Made by a program: the position numbers and the translations under genes. Under the pieces are notes generated by a model. The model was not told the origin of the DNA, made no database searches, and was given only the letters and a program-made list of their open reading frames with translations. DNA of 38,064 nt from the NCBI GenBank assembly GCA_015057365.1, contig SVEN01000026.1, positions 1-38,064 on the forward strand. The letters are read 5' to 3'. The DNA is from Lachnospiraceae bacterium. Its GTDB lineage: Bacteria > Bacillota > Clostridia > Lachnospirales > Lachnospiraceae. The first letter of the stretch is position 1; each line of letters begins with the position of its first letter. Shown piece after piece: positions 15,379-23,423 of this stretch.

Positions 15379-15639
15379 TTCACGGAAAAGAAAAGGATTT
15401 TGCCCCTTGCTCCTACCTCTTTTTGAATTTACCGTAGGATGTTAGACTTTCTTATTGTTCCGTTCGTCTGTAGCAACGTTCAGACACGGATGTCTGAACG
15501 AGGGCGCCACGCAACACGGATGTTGCGTCAGACCGGTTGCGTCATAATTAGATTCCCTTGACGGAACAATTAGAAAGCCTTCATCCGGAGTCCATGAAAA
15601 AAGCGGTAGGAGCAAGGGGGCAAATCCCTTCCCGTGAAC
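15379..15639. repeat. Long imperfect inverted repeat with twin inner hairpins (MITE-like or structured RNA)
   Basis: The left arm (15379-15462) and right arm (15561-15639) are imperfect reverse complements over about 80 bp, with near-identical stretches GTTCACGG, TTGCTCCTACC, CTTTCT and TTGTTCCGT. The 98-nt centre holds two hairpins with the same CGGA loop: GTTCAGACA/TGTCTGAAC (15478-15499) and CGCAACA/TGTTGCG (15510-15527). No protein is encoded and no target-site duplication is obvious. It resembles a miniature palindromic element or a stable structured RNA inserted upstream of the VanW gene. Confidence 0.7.
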
Positions 15640-15654
15640 TTCGTGAAGCTCCCC

Positions 15655-15692
15655 AAAAAAGAAACCGACGGTTGACACCGTCGGTTTTCTCG
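15655..15692 (-). terminator. Terminator of the 32-residue membrane peptide gene
   Basis: CCGACGG and CCGTCGG pair around TTGACA (15665-15684). On the minus strand the stem is followed by TTTCTTTTTTGG, a good T run. It lies 25 bp past the stop of the small gene. Confidence 0.8.
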
Positions 15693-15717
15693 GATATAGT
15701 TATAGTGATGTGGTTGC

Positions 15718-15816
15718 CTAGCGAATCGCTGCCACAAACAGCGGAATAATCATGGACAGTACCAAAATGCCGGCCACGATTGATGCAATCAGTTTTTTCG
15801 TTTTTTTGTTGTACAT
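15718..15816 (-). CDS. Small single-span membrane protein (32 residues)
   Basis: An ATG at 15816 preceded by GAGGTGG opens a 32-codon gene ending in TAG at 15718. The product begins MYNKKTKKLIASIVAGILV and goes on through SMIIPLFVAAIR. It has a lysine-rich cytoplasmic start, one hydrophobic span (about 9-30) and a final arginine. It has its own ribosome binding site and its own terminator, so it looks like a real monocistronic gene. It is divergent from the gene at 15853, with only 36 bp between the two starts. No function is recognised; similar tiny membrane proteins are often missed in annotation. Confidence 0.7.
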   Translation of the reverse strand: MYNKKTKKLIASIVAGILVLSMIIPLFVAAIR

Positions 15817-15852
15817 AGTAATCCACCTCTTTTCCGTGAAAGGTTGTGACTT

Positions 15853-16671
15853 ATGCCTATTTTAATCGGCCTATCGCTTATTATAATTGTTTTTATCGGT
15901 TTTAGCAAGTCCCGTGACAAAAATGCCAAAAAGAATTCCGAGGAATTCTGGAAGAAGGAACGGGAATCCAAGTTTGTTCCGAGAAAAGACATTTCCTCTC
16001 TGGACTATATTTCGATTCCGTACAGCTCCTTGCCGTTTCGCTACTATATGCCGGGGCCGGCCTCTCCGGTCCGTATTGTAAAGGGAAGCGTGTCCGAGGC
16101 CGCACCTGCCGATTTTACTGACAGTACGGGACAATTTTCCGTAACAACGGAACCGTCCGACAAGCTTCATATCGTGGACGAGCTTTTATCGGAGCTTTCC
16201 TCCGACAGCGACAATTCCGAAAGTCGTCCTTCCCCGAACAATTCCGCGTACATCGCTCCCCTTTCGGAGGAGCTGGCTGACGTAGAATCGGAGATTTGTA
16301 AGCTTTCTAACAGCAAAATTTTAAACCTTACGGGCATTTCTAACACCGAACTGCGGCTGACCTACGGTACCGCCAATCTGGACCCGCTTATGTCCTACGA
16401 CCACAATTTCACACAGCTGATCCGTTCTCTGCAGAAGTGGGGGTCTCTCCTGGCTTCCGCAGGACATCCCGACGATGCGGTTACCGTGCTTTCCTATGCG
16501 GTATCCATCGGTTCGGATATTGCGGGCACTTATGCCGTTCTCGCAAGGCTATATAAATCCCGTGGCGAATTAGGAAAAATCGAGGAATTGAAGGTTCATG
16601 CCGAAGCGCTCACCACCTTAATGAAGCCTTCCATCCTGCGGGATTTGGAACAACTGACCGAAGCCTCCTAA
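15853..16671 (+). CDS. Hypothetical membrane-anchored protein with TPR-like C-terminus
   Basis: 272 residues. A membrane segment occupies residues 3-17 (ILIGLSLIIIVFIGF) and is followed at once by a basic stretch (KSRDKNAKKNSEEFWKKE), so the body is probably cytoplasmic. Residues 75-140 are low-complexity and rich in Ser, Asp and Pro. Residues about 190-265 form helix pairs (LLASAGHPDDAVTVLSYAV, AVLARLYKSRGELGKIEEL) resembling tetratricopeptide repeats, which suggests a protein-binding role. The ribosome binding site (GAAAGG) is modest. It is divergent from the small membrane peptide and convergent with the exonuclease gene. No known family is recognised. Confidence 0.7.
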   Translation: MPILIGLSLIIIVFIGFSKSRDKNAKKNSEEFWKKERESKFVPRKDISSLDYISIPYSSLPFRYYMPGPASPVRIVKGSVSEAAPADFTDSTGQFSVTTEPSDKLHIVDELLSELSSDSDNSESRPSPNNSAYIAPLSEELADVESEICKLSNSKILNLTGISNTELRLTYGTANLDPLMSYDHNFTQLIRSLQKWGSLLASAGHPDDAVTVLSYAVSIGSDIAGTYAVLARLYKSRGELGKIEELKVHAEALTTLMKPSILRDLEQLTEAS

Positions 16672-16702
16672 AACAAAGAAGAAGCGCTTATACACTTCTT
16701 CC
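16671..16702. terminator. Bidirectional terminator between convergent genes
   Basis: GAAGAAG and CTTCTTC pair around a ten-base loop. The minus-strand side continues TTTGTTTT and the plus-strand side CGTATTTT. It overlaps the last codons of the exonuclease gene and would end both it and the gene at 15853-16671. Confidence 0.65.
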
Positions 16703-17398
16703 GTATTTTGCCAACAGGTTATCAATCAATCTTGACGCTTCGCTTTTCGTCAGCGTCGTATAATCCGGTGTCAAATCCAGACCGTGCATTGCAATAATAC
16801 CTTGCAAGTAACTGATCTGCCGTTTTGTCACCGGTTCTGTTTTTTTCGGCTTATAACAAAGCTCCCTCGGCAGAAAATATTCTCTATGACTCTCTCCGAA
16901 CCGTTCTTCCATCAAATAAAATAACTGTGCCGCCGTACAGGCGTCCTCATAGGCCCGGTGGGCATGCTCGTTGGTAATCCCGTAAGCCTCGCACATGGCC
17001 GCCAGCGTCTTGCTGGAAAGTTCCGGATGACACTGCCTTGCAATGATAAGCGTATCCAGTCCAAGGTACGAAAACTCCGCACCCAGACGTCCCGCCGCCA
17101 CCTTCAAAAAACTGAAATCAAAGGGAATGTTATGGCCCAACAGCACCTCTTCTCCCTCCAAAAAACGAAGCAGGGACCTCATGGCCTCCGCCTCTCCCGG
17201 TGCATCCTTCACCATCTCGTCCGTTATCCCGGTCAACTCCGTAATCCGCCCAGGGATGCCTGCGGTCTGCGGATTCACAAGGGTAGAGAACACTTCCTTC
17301 TGTACCCCGTCCTCGTACTTTACCGCGCCGATTTCTATAATTTTCGATTTTTCCGGCCCCAGTCCCGTTGTTTCGATATCGATTGCCGTAAACCGCAT
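16688..17398 (-). CDS. DnaQ-like 3'-5' exonuclease (DEDDh)
   Basis: 236 residues from the ATG at 17398, which follows AAAGGAGAAGCGT; an upstream in-frame ATG lacks such a site. The catalytic set is complete: DIETTG (Exo I), HNIPFDFSFL (Exo II) and HRAYEDA (Exo III, DEDDh type). The domain fills residues 1-170. The remaining 65 residues (KPKKTEPVTKRQISYLQGI, SEASRLIDNLLAKYG) form a small helical tail seen in stand-alone Clostridial homologues. It could serve as a proofreading subunit or a repair/RNA exonuclease. It lies 97 bp downstream of endonuclease III on the same strand. Confidence 0.9.
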   Translation of the reverse strand: MRFTAIDIETTGLGPEKSKIIEIGAVKYEDGVQKEVFSTLVNPQTAGIPGRITELTGITDEMVKDAPGEAEAMRSLLRFLEGEEVLLGHNIPFDFSFLKVAAGRLGAEFSYLGLDTLIIARQCHPELSSKTLAAMCEAYGITNEHAHRAYEDACTAAQLFYLMEERFGESHREYFLPRELCYKPKKTEPVTKRQISYLQGIIAMHGLDLTPDYTTLTKSEASRLIDNLLAKYGRSV

Positions 17399-17494
17399 AC
17401 GCTTCTCCTTTCGTAGTTCCTTCACTTTCGTACCTGTCCACACGCTTTACCGCAGGCGTCGCCGCCAAACATGCAAGTATCCCTTTTCCTCCGG

Positions 17495-18160
17495 CTATTT
17501 CATTCCGCGGGAAGGACACACGTCTTTCAAAAAACACTCCCCGCATTTCGGAGAACGGGCGGTACAAATTGTGCGTCCCAACTGAATAATGTGAATGTTA
17601 TACAAAATCCAATACTCCTCCGGAAGTATCTCCATCAGTGCAAACTCTATCTTTTCCGGGTCTTCTTCCTTCGTAAATCCCAGTTTTTTGGATATCCGCT
17701 TCACATGCGTATCCACCACAATACTGGGCTGATGATAAATATTTCCCCGGATGACATTGGCGGTTTTACGTCCCACACCCGGTAATTCGGTCAGCTCCTC
17801 TATGGTATCCGGCACCTCACCTCCATGCTTTTCTAAAAGCATCCGGGCACAGCCGATAATATTCTTTGCCTTGTTATGATAAAATCCGGTAGGCCGGATA
17901 TCTTCCTCAAGTTCCGATAGGTCCGCTGCCGCGAAAGCCTCCACGCTCCGATACTTTTGAAACAAGTCCGCTGTCACAATATTGACTCTCGCATCGGTAC
18001 ACTGGGCACTCAATATGGTGGCAAACAGCAGCTGCCATGCATTCTCATGATTCAGGTAACACCGGTACTCCTCGGTATACTCTTCTACCAACAGTTCCAG
18101 CACCTTTTTTGCATGTTCCCTCATCTGTTCCTTTTTCTTTTTTGATACTGTTGTACCCAT
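17495..18160 (-). CDS. nth: Endonuclease III
   Basis: 221 residues, full length. The helix-hairpin-helix LPGVGRKTANVIRGN contains the catalytic lysine, and VDTHVKRISKKLGF contains the catalytic aspartate. The [4Fe-4S] cluster cysteines follow as CTARSPKCGECFLKDVC (C-x6-C-x2-C-x5-C). The enzyme is a DNA glycosylase and AP lyase that removes oxidised pyrimidines in base excision repair. GAAAGGAGATGTC precedes the ATG. It probably shares a transcript with the exonuclease gene downstream. Confidence 0.96.
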   Translation of the reverse strand: MGTTVSKKKKEQMREHAKKVLELLVEEYTEEYRCYLNHENAWQLLFATILSAQCTDARVNIVTADLFQKYRSVEAFAAADLSELEEDIRPTGFYHNKAKNIIGCARMLLEKHGGEVPDTIEELTELPGVGRKTANVIRGNIYHQPSIVVDTHVKRISKKLGFTKEEDPEKIEFALMEILPEEYWILYNIHIIQLGRTICTARSPKCGECFLKDVCPSRGMK

Positions 18161-18299
18161 GACATCTCCTTTCTCCGTCTCTTCCTACCGATTCCTCATC
18201 TCCCGTTATTCTACAATCGCTCTATTCTTGGATTTTCGCATTTATATATGATTTCTTGCGTTTTTCCATCTTCCTCTTCCATTTTTCGACACTTTCTGT

Positions 18300-18305
18300 T
18301 ATAAT
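18300..18305 (+). promoter_or_regulatory. -10 element of the small membrane protein gene
   Basis: A perfect TATAAT lies 33 bp upstream of the ATG at 18338. The -35 position holds only a weak match, so this rests on the -10 and its distance from the gene. Confidence 0.5.
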
Positions 18306-18337
18306 GAACCCAAATGATTTTAAAGGAGGACTTTCTC

Positions 18338-18571
18338 ATGTTACAGAATATCTTAAACAAGTTTAACAGCGTAAAGACCGTAAAGGATTTGGTTATCTCC
18401 ATTTTGATTTTCCTCATTGCTCCGGTAATTGTAGGTTTTGTTGCAGGTTTACTCAGCGTAATTCCGATCATTGGTCTTATCGCACGTATCATTTCCTGGG
18501 CATTCGGTATCCTTTGCCTTGTCGGCCTTATTCTTTCCATTCTCGGCTTTGTAAAGAATAACGTAAAATAG
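18338..18571 (+). CDS. Small hydrophobic membrane protein (77 residues)
   Basis: The ATG at 18338 follows AAAGGAGG with ideal spacing. The product begins MLQNILNKFNSVKTVKDLV and has two hydrophobic stretches: ISILIFLIAPVIVGFVAGLL and a glycine-rich stretch near GLIARIISWAFGIL. It looks like a two- to three-span membrane protein. It is monocistronic, with its own -10 element and a strong terminator. No characterised family is recognised. An upstream in-frame ATG (18314) precedes the ribosome binding site and is rejected. Confidence 0.75.
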   Translation: MLQNILNKFNSVKTVKDLVISILIFLIAPVIVGFVAGLLSVIPIIGLIARIISWAFGILCLVGLILSILGFVKNNVK

Positions 18572-18587
18572 TTTCGCTTGTAAAACT

Positions 18588-18616
18588 GCCGCTCCGAAAC
18601 CGGAGCGGCTTTTTTA
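18588..18616 (+). terminator. Rho-independent terminator
   Basis: GCCGCTCC and GGAGCGGC form an 8-bp GC stem around a short loop, followed by TTTTTTATTT. It ends the small membrane protein transcript and lies 30 bp beyond the end of the convergent GH13 gene. Confidence 0.9.
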
Positions 18617-18646
18617 TTTGCTTCTGACCATCAAGTCCTCATTCTT

Positions 18647-20731
18647 TTATTTAAAATTACGGGTATAATCCTCCCTGTCCCGACAATTTCCCGGCGGCAA
18701 AAGATTCTTCCACACAAAGGAGCTTTCCGGCGGCAACGTTACCCGCAGCACTCCGTCATCCGCATGTATAAACTTTGCCTCTACGGAAAATCCGTCTCTT
18801 CCGGTCTCCATCGCCGTCACCATCGGTGCTCCCTGCCGTACCCCCAGCTCCCATACCGGAAGCTCTGCATACACTTCCGTATCTCCGCGATTTACCGCCA
18901 CCGCAAGTATATCCGCATCATCAAATCGTCCGAACGCAATCACGTCCTGCGCCTGGTATATCATCTTTAAGGAGCCCGTTTTTAACGCCGGATACGACTT
19001 ATGAATCCGAATCAATTCACGATGTAATTCTATGAGCTCTTTGTCCTCTCTTCCCCACGGATAAGTACGACGATTGTCCGGGTCCGTAAAGCCGCACACG
19101 CCTGCCTCGTCTCCGTAATAGACCGTAGGTGCTCCGACCCAGGTCATCTGCAAGGTCACCGCCGCCATGAAAAGAGAACGACGCACTCCCTCCGATGCCG
19201 CTTCCGTACCTAAAGTCGCCAGACGCCCCACTTTGCCGTTAGTTCTCGTCAAAAAGCGGGAATGGTCATGGTTGGACAGTTCATTCATAGCCGCCTGCAG
19301 AGAGTTTGTCTGGAACTGTGCCATATGGTGATTCATGGCATCCCCAAAGGCTGTTGCGTTTCCTACCATATCCCCCCGGTAAGCATCGCTATGCTTCTCC
19401 ATACCGGTCATAAACCAGGTCACCGGCTCCATAAAGGCATCGTAATTCATGACAGAGTCCCATTCGTTTCCGGACAACCACGCCCGTGCACTTCCGTAAT
19501 GTTCTGCCAAAATCAGTGCCTCCGGATTTGCTTCCTTTACCGCCTTGCGAAACCTTTGCCAGAAGCTATGATTAAACTCCTCCGAATGGCCCAAATCCGC
19601 CGCCACATCCAAGCGCCAGCCATCTACGCAATACGGCGCGGACACCCATTTTCTTGCCACATTTAAAATATACTCACAAAGCTCCTCCGAAGCCTCATAA
19701 TTCAGCTTCGGAAGTGTTGCATGATCCCACCAGCCCGCATAATGGGGATTGTACGGCCATGCCTCCTGTCTGAAATCAAAGAAATTCCGGTACGGACTGT
19801 TTGCCGCCACATAAGCTCCCGGTGCATATCCCGGTGCATGCTCATAAATCCGCTCTCTGTCCAGCCACTTATGAAAGGAACCGCAATGGTTAAATACTCC
19901 GTCTAAAATCACACGCATGCCCCGGCGATGAATTTCCTCCACCAAAGAGACAAAAAAAGCATTGCTTGCATCCAGATTTTCCCGAAAGCTGACCCGACTG
20001 CCGTACAGCGCCGCATGGGAATTGTCCGTATCTCCCGGAGGCAGACAGTCTCCCTCTTCCCGCAAAACCACACCGTAATGCGGATCAATGTAATCGTAAT
20101 CCTGACTGTCGTATTTATGATTGGACGGGGATACAAACAGCGGATTAAAATAAATAACTTCCACGCCGAGTCTTTGCAAATAGTCCAGCTTCTGCCGCAC
20201 GCCTTCCAAGTCTCCGCCGTAAAAACAACCCACATCCATACTCTGCGGCGGACGATTCCAATCATCCACCGCCTGTACCGGCGCCTCTATATAGTAATAT
20301 TCGTTGGTCTTTACATCGTTTTTGGCCGTACCGTTACAGAAGCGATCGGTAAAAATCTGATACATCACCGCTCCCTTAGCCCACTCCGGCACCGCAAAGC
20401 CCGGGGTTATCCGAAAGGCATATTCCTCCCGCGGCTCATACACCGCTCCCCGACGGTCAAAAAAACGACGGCCTTCATAAAGCTCCGCCTCGTAATAGTA
20501 TGTCACCGGTTCGGTCCCCACCGTATATTCGGTAGCAAAATATACAAAACATCCGTCCTCCCTCTCCGGCAGCATACACTTTCTCTCGCCGCCGATACAG
20601 AGTACAACCTCCCGTACACTTTCCTTTAACGCACGAAAACGAAGCCTCACTGTTTCTCCCTGCTTAGGCTCCGTCGGATATCTGTATTCTTTTGTTCCGT
20701 CTGAAAACAATGCCTTGACTTCTCGTTCCAT
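18647..20731 (-). CDS. GH13 alpha-amylase-family enzyme (neopullulanase/cyclomaltodextrinase-like)
   Basis: 694 residues. Residues 1-110 are a CBM34-like N-terminal domain, followed by the (beta/alpha)8 barrel. GH13 conserved regions are visible: DGVFNHCG (I), GWRLDVA with the nucleophile Asp (II), LILAEHYG with the acid/base Glu (III) and LSNHDHSR with the stabilising Asp (IV). The C-terminal beta domain closes the protein. The combination suggests hydrolysis of malto-oligosaccharides, cyclodextrins or pullulan. There is no signal peptide, so it is intracellular and acts on imported oligosaccharides. No transporter or regulator lies next to it. The exact specificity is uncertain. Confidence 0.92.
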   Translation of the reverse strand: MEREVKALFSDGTKEYRYPTEPKQGETVRLRFRALKESVREVVLCIGGERKCMLPEREDGCFVYFATEYTVGTEPVTYYYEAELYEGRRFFDRRGAVYEPREEYAFRITPGFAVPEWAKGAVMYQIFTDRFCNGTAKNDVKTNEYYYIEAPVQAVDDWNRPPQSMDVGCFYGGDLEGVRQKLDYLQRLGVEVIYFNPLFVSPSNHKYDSQDYDYIDPHYGVVLREEGDCLPPGDTDNSHAALYGSRVSFRENLDASNAFFVSLVEEIHRRGMRVILDGVFNHCGSFHKWLDRERIYEHAPGYAPGAYVAANSPYRNFFDFRQEAWPYNPHYAGWWDHATLPKLNYEASEELCEYILNVARKWVSAPYCVDGWRLDVAADLGHSEEFNHSFWQRFRKAVKEANPEALILAEHYGSARAWLSGNEWDSVMNYDAFMEPVTWFMTGMEKHSDAYRGDMVGNATAFGDAMNHHMAQFQTNSLQAAMNELSNHDHSRFLTRTNGKVGRLATLGTEAASEGVRRSLFMAAVTLQMTWVGAPTVYYGDEAGVCGFTDPDNRRTYPWGREDKELIELHRELIRIHKSYPALKTGSLKMIYQAQDVIAFGRFDDADILAVAVNRGDTEVYAELPVWELGVRQGAPMVTAMETGRDGFSVEAKFIHADDGVLRVTLPPESSFVWKNLLPPGNCRDREDYTRNFK

Positions 20732-20748
20732 AGCGACCTCTTTCTTCC

Positions 20749-20775
20749 ACGTTTGCTCGCATGCTCACTTTGCCT
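20749..20775. repeat. Copy of the short CTCACTTTGCC intergenic repeat
   Basis: GCTCGCATGCTCACTTTGCC fuses the two half motifs (GCTCGYATG and CATRCTCACTTTGCC) that also occur in 37785-37924. It lies between the GH13 start and the ftsH terminator. Confidence 0.45.
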
Positions 20776-20786
20776 ACTCGAAAGTG

Positions 20787-20818
20787 AAAAGCCCGATGAC
20801 GTTTGTCATCGGGCTTTT
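20787..20818. terminator. Bidirectional-looking terminator downstream of ftsH
   Basis: AAAAGCCCGATGAC and GTCATCGGGCTTTT form a perfect 14-bp stem with a GTTT loop, giving T runs on both strands. It follows ftsH by about 220 bp and precedes the GH13 gene. Confidence 0.85.
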
Positions 20819-21036
20819 CGGAGAAGGTATTTTGTTACTTATGGGGTGTAGCAAAAACTATATAATGTATTGGGGTTTACGAGTGTTATTATAGCACCAC
20901 TTTGTACAGAAGTGTGCACAAACATTACCCCTTTTTCAAAATTTTTTTGTGACTTTTGACCTATAAATTTCCAGGCCATCCCATAATCCATACAAAACTA
21001 TCCAAAAAAGCCCTCCGAACACCTATTGTTTTTGAC
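20819..21036. other. Intergenic region between ftsH and the terminator
   Basis: No gene. A minus-strand TATAAT (20893-20888) could belong to a GH13 promoter, although a strong hairpin stands between it and the gene. The near-palindrome CACTTTGTACAGAAGTG (20898-20914) lies just upstream of it and could be an operator. Both are weak calls. Confidence 0.3.
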
Positions 21037-22839
21037 TTATGCAAAAAGTGCCTCAAATTCCTCGCGATTGATACGTTCTTTCTCAATCAGAAGCTCCGCA
21101 CATGCGTGTAATACATTCTCGTTCTCCTGCAGGATACGCTTTGCCTCCTCGTAACATTCGTCAATAATACGACGAACCTCTTCATCGATGGCATTGGCAA
21201 TTCCTTCACTGTAAGAACGGGTATGTGCAAGATCACGGCCGATGAATACCTCATCATCGTCATTTTCACAATTTACCATACCGATGGCATCCGAGAAGCC
21301 GTAACGGGTTACCATGCTGCGTGCCACTGCGGTTGCATGCTTGATATCCTGGGAAGCACCCGTGGTCACATCGTCCAGAATCAACTCCTCCGCGATACGT
21401 CCGCCGAGGCTTACAATAATATCCTGACGCATCCGACCCTTAGTCATAAACATCTCGTCACGCTCCGGAAGCGGCATCGTATAGCCTGCCGCGCCGTTCC
21501 CGGTCGGAATCACAGACACGGCATATACCGGGCCCACATCCGGCAAAACATGGAATAAAATCGCATGACCGGCCTCGTGATAAGCGGTAATCTTCTTTTC
21601 TTTGTCGGAAATAATACGACTCTTCTTCTCCGTACCGATACCGACCTTAATAAATGCCTTCTTTACATCTTCTTCTACAATAAAGCCTCTGCCGTCCTTT
21701 GCCGCACCGATGGCAGCCTCGTTTAACAGATTCTCCAAATCCGCACCGGTCAGTCCGGCCGTCGTCTGCGCCAACTGTGCAAGATCCACATCATCCGCCA
21801 GCGGCTTGCCCTTTGCGTGTACCTTTAAAATCTCTTCTCGACCGCGTACATCCGGTCTGCCTACCAGCACCTTACGGTCAAAACGACCCGGACGCAAAAT
21901 CGCAGGGTCCAGAATATCCACACGGTTGGTAGCTGCCATCACGATAATACCTTCGTTGACACCGAAACCGTCCATCTCGACCAACATCTGGTTCAAGGTC
22001 TGCTCACGCTCATCGTGTCCACCGCCCATACCGGTACCGCGGCGTCTTGCCACTGCGTCAATCTCATCGATAAATACGATACACGGCGCGTTCTTCTTTG
22101 CATCCGCAAACAAATCACGAACACGGGAAGCACCGACACCCACAAACATTTCTACGAAATCGGAACCGGAAATAGAGAAAAACGGTACCTTCGCCTCGCC
22201 GGCCACTGCCTTTGCCAGAAGCGTCTTACCGGTTCCCGGAGGTCCTTCAAGTAAAATACCCTTCGGAATACGGGCACCTACCTTCGTGTACTTGCTCGGA
22301 TCCGCCAGGAAATCCACAACCTCTCGTAATTCTTCCTTCTCTTCAATAAGGCCAGCCACATCTTTAAAAGTAGTCGTGCCGTTCATGGTCATCCGGGCCC
22401 GGCTCTTGCCGAAATTCATCATCTTGTTGCTACCGCCGGAGGACTGGTTCGTAAAGAACGAGAACATCAGGAATATCGCCGCAAACCCTAAAATATACGG
22501 AAGTACACCGGTCAAGAACCAGTTCGGCTTTTGAATCTCGTTTACGTACACTTCCACATTCTTAGTCAGTGCCGCATCCTCTGCCGCCATCACATCCGTT
22601 ACATAAAAGGACTTTACATTGCCGGATTTTAAAACAATCCGTACCTCACCGGTCGGCGTCTCTTCATTCGGATAAATCGACACCCCTACAATATCACCGG
22701 CCTCCAAATCCGCATAATAATCCTTCATACCGTACTTTTCTTCATTGGCCTGCATCGTATCCGAAATATACGTTATCAGAAACAATATCAAGAAAATCGT
22801 GACAATATAAAACCCGAAACCTTTCATGGAAACCTTCAA
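21037..22839 (-). CDS. ftsH: ATP-dependent zinc metalloprotease FtsH
   Basis: 600 residues. Two membrane segments (about 8-26 and 105-126) flank a short extracytoplasmic domain. The AAA+ module follows with GPPGTGKT (Walker A), [10 protein letters not shown] (Walker B) and the second region of homology [20 protein letters not shown]. The protease domain has the zinc site HEAGH and a downstream [11 protein letters not shown]. FtsH degrades misfolded membrane proteins and regulatory factors as a hexamer. The first start is a TTG at 22839, 6 nt after GAGGA; an ATG at 22827 is the alternative. It stands last in the tilS-hpt-ftsH order, as in Bacillus. Confidence 0.97.
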   Translation of the reverse strand: MKVSMKGFGFYIVTIFLILFLITYISDTMQANEEKYGMKDYYADLEAGDIVGVSIYPNEETPTGEVRIVLKSGNVKSFYVTDVMAAEDAALTKNVEVYVNEIQKPNWFLTGVLPYILGFAAIFLMFSFFTNQSSGGSNKMMNFGKSRARMTMNGTTTFKDVAGLIEEKEELREVVDFLADPSKYTKVGARIPKGILLEGPPGTGKTLLAKAVAGEAKVPFFSISGSDFVEMFVGVGASRVRDLFADAKKNAPCIVFIDEIDAVARRRGTGMGGGHDEREQTLNQMLVEMDGFGVNEGIIVMAATNRVDILDPAILRPGRFDRKVLVGRPDVRGREEILKVHAKGKPLADDVDLAQLAQTTAGLTGADLENLLNEAAIGAAKDGRGFIVEEDVKKAFIKVGIGTEKKSRIISDKEKKITAYHEAGHAILFHVLPDVGPVYAVSVIPTGNGAAGYTMPLPERDEMFMTKGRMRQDIIVSLGGRIAEELILDDVTTGASQDIKHATAVARSMVTRYGFSDAIGMVNCENDDDEVFIGRDLAHTRSYSEGIANAIDEEVRRIIDECYEEAKRILQENENVLHACAELLIEKERINREEFEALFA

Positions 22840-22895
22840 AACAAATCCTCACTTTCTTACTCTTATCATAAAACGCGTATCGGACGCGTAATTAT

Positions 22896-23423
22896 CTACT
22901 CCTCCACATCCACAACGCCGATGTACGGCAAATTGCGATAATGCTGGGCATAGTCCAAACCGTAGCCCACCACAAACAAATCCGGAATCTGAAATCCTAC
23001 GTAATCCACATCTACATCAATTACCCGGCGATCCGGCTTATCAAGCAACGTACAAAGGCGCAGACTCTTCGGATTTCTGGTCTGTAACAGCGCCATCAAA
23101 TGATGCAGGGTCCGTCCCGTATCCAGAATATCTTCCACAATCAAAACATCCTTGCCTTCAATCGGCTCATCCAAATCCTTAATCAGCTTGATTCTTCCCA
23201 TACTTACAGTACCGTCACCGTAGCTGGACACAGACATAAAATCGTGAGTCACCGGTACAGTTATATGTTTTACCAATTCACACATAAAAAATACGCCGCC
23301 CTTTAAAATACAAACCACATGCAATTCCTTGCCGGCATAATCGGCGTTAATCTTCTCCGCAATCGCACGAATCTTATCCTTTACCTCTTCTTCGGAAATC
23401 AAAACCTTAACATTCACTTCCAT
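22896..23423 (-). CDS. hpt: Hypoxanthine (guanine) phosphoribosyltransferase
   Basis: 175 residues from the ATG at 23423, which follows GGAGGATACGAAG; a longer upstream start lies inside tilS and lacks a site. The PRPP-binding motif VLIVEDILDTGRTL is exact, with the preceding VVCILKGGVFFMCEL and the active-site loop SSYGDGTVSMG. It salvages hypoxanthine and guanine to IMP and GMP. It overlaps the tilS 3' end by 17 bp, so the two are translationally coupled, the same gene order as in Bacillus subtilis (tilS-hprT-ftsH). Confidence 0.96.
   Translation of the reverse strand: MEVNVKVLISEEEVKDKIRAIAEKINADYAGKELHVVCILKGGVFFMCELVKHITVPVTHDFMSVSSYGDGTVSMGRIKLIKDLDEPIEGKDVLIVEDILDTGRTLHHLMALLQTRNPKSLRLCTLLDKPDRRVIDVDVDYVGFQIPDLFVVGYGLDYAQHYRNLPYIGVVDVEE

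Noticed and set aside
19928..20629. 233-codon plus-strand frame inside the GH13 gene
   Set aside because: Antisense shadow of conserved GH13 coding sequence, with no start signals.
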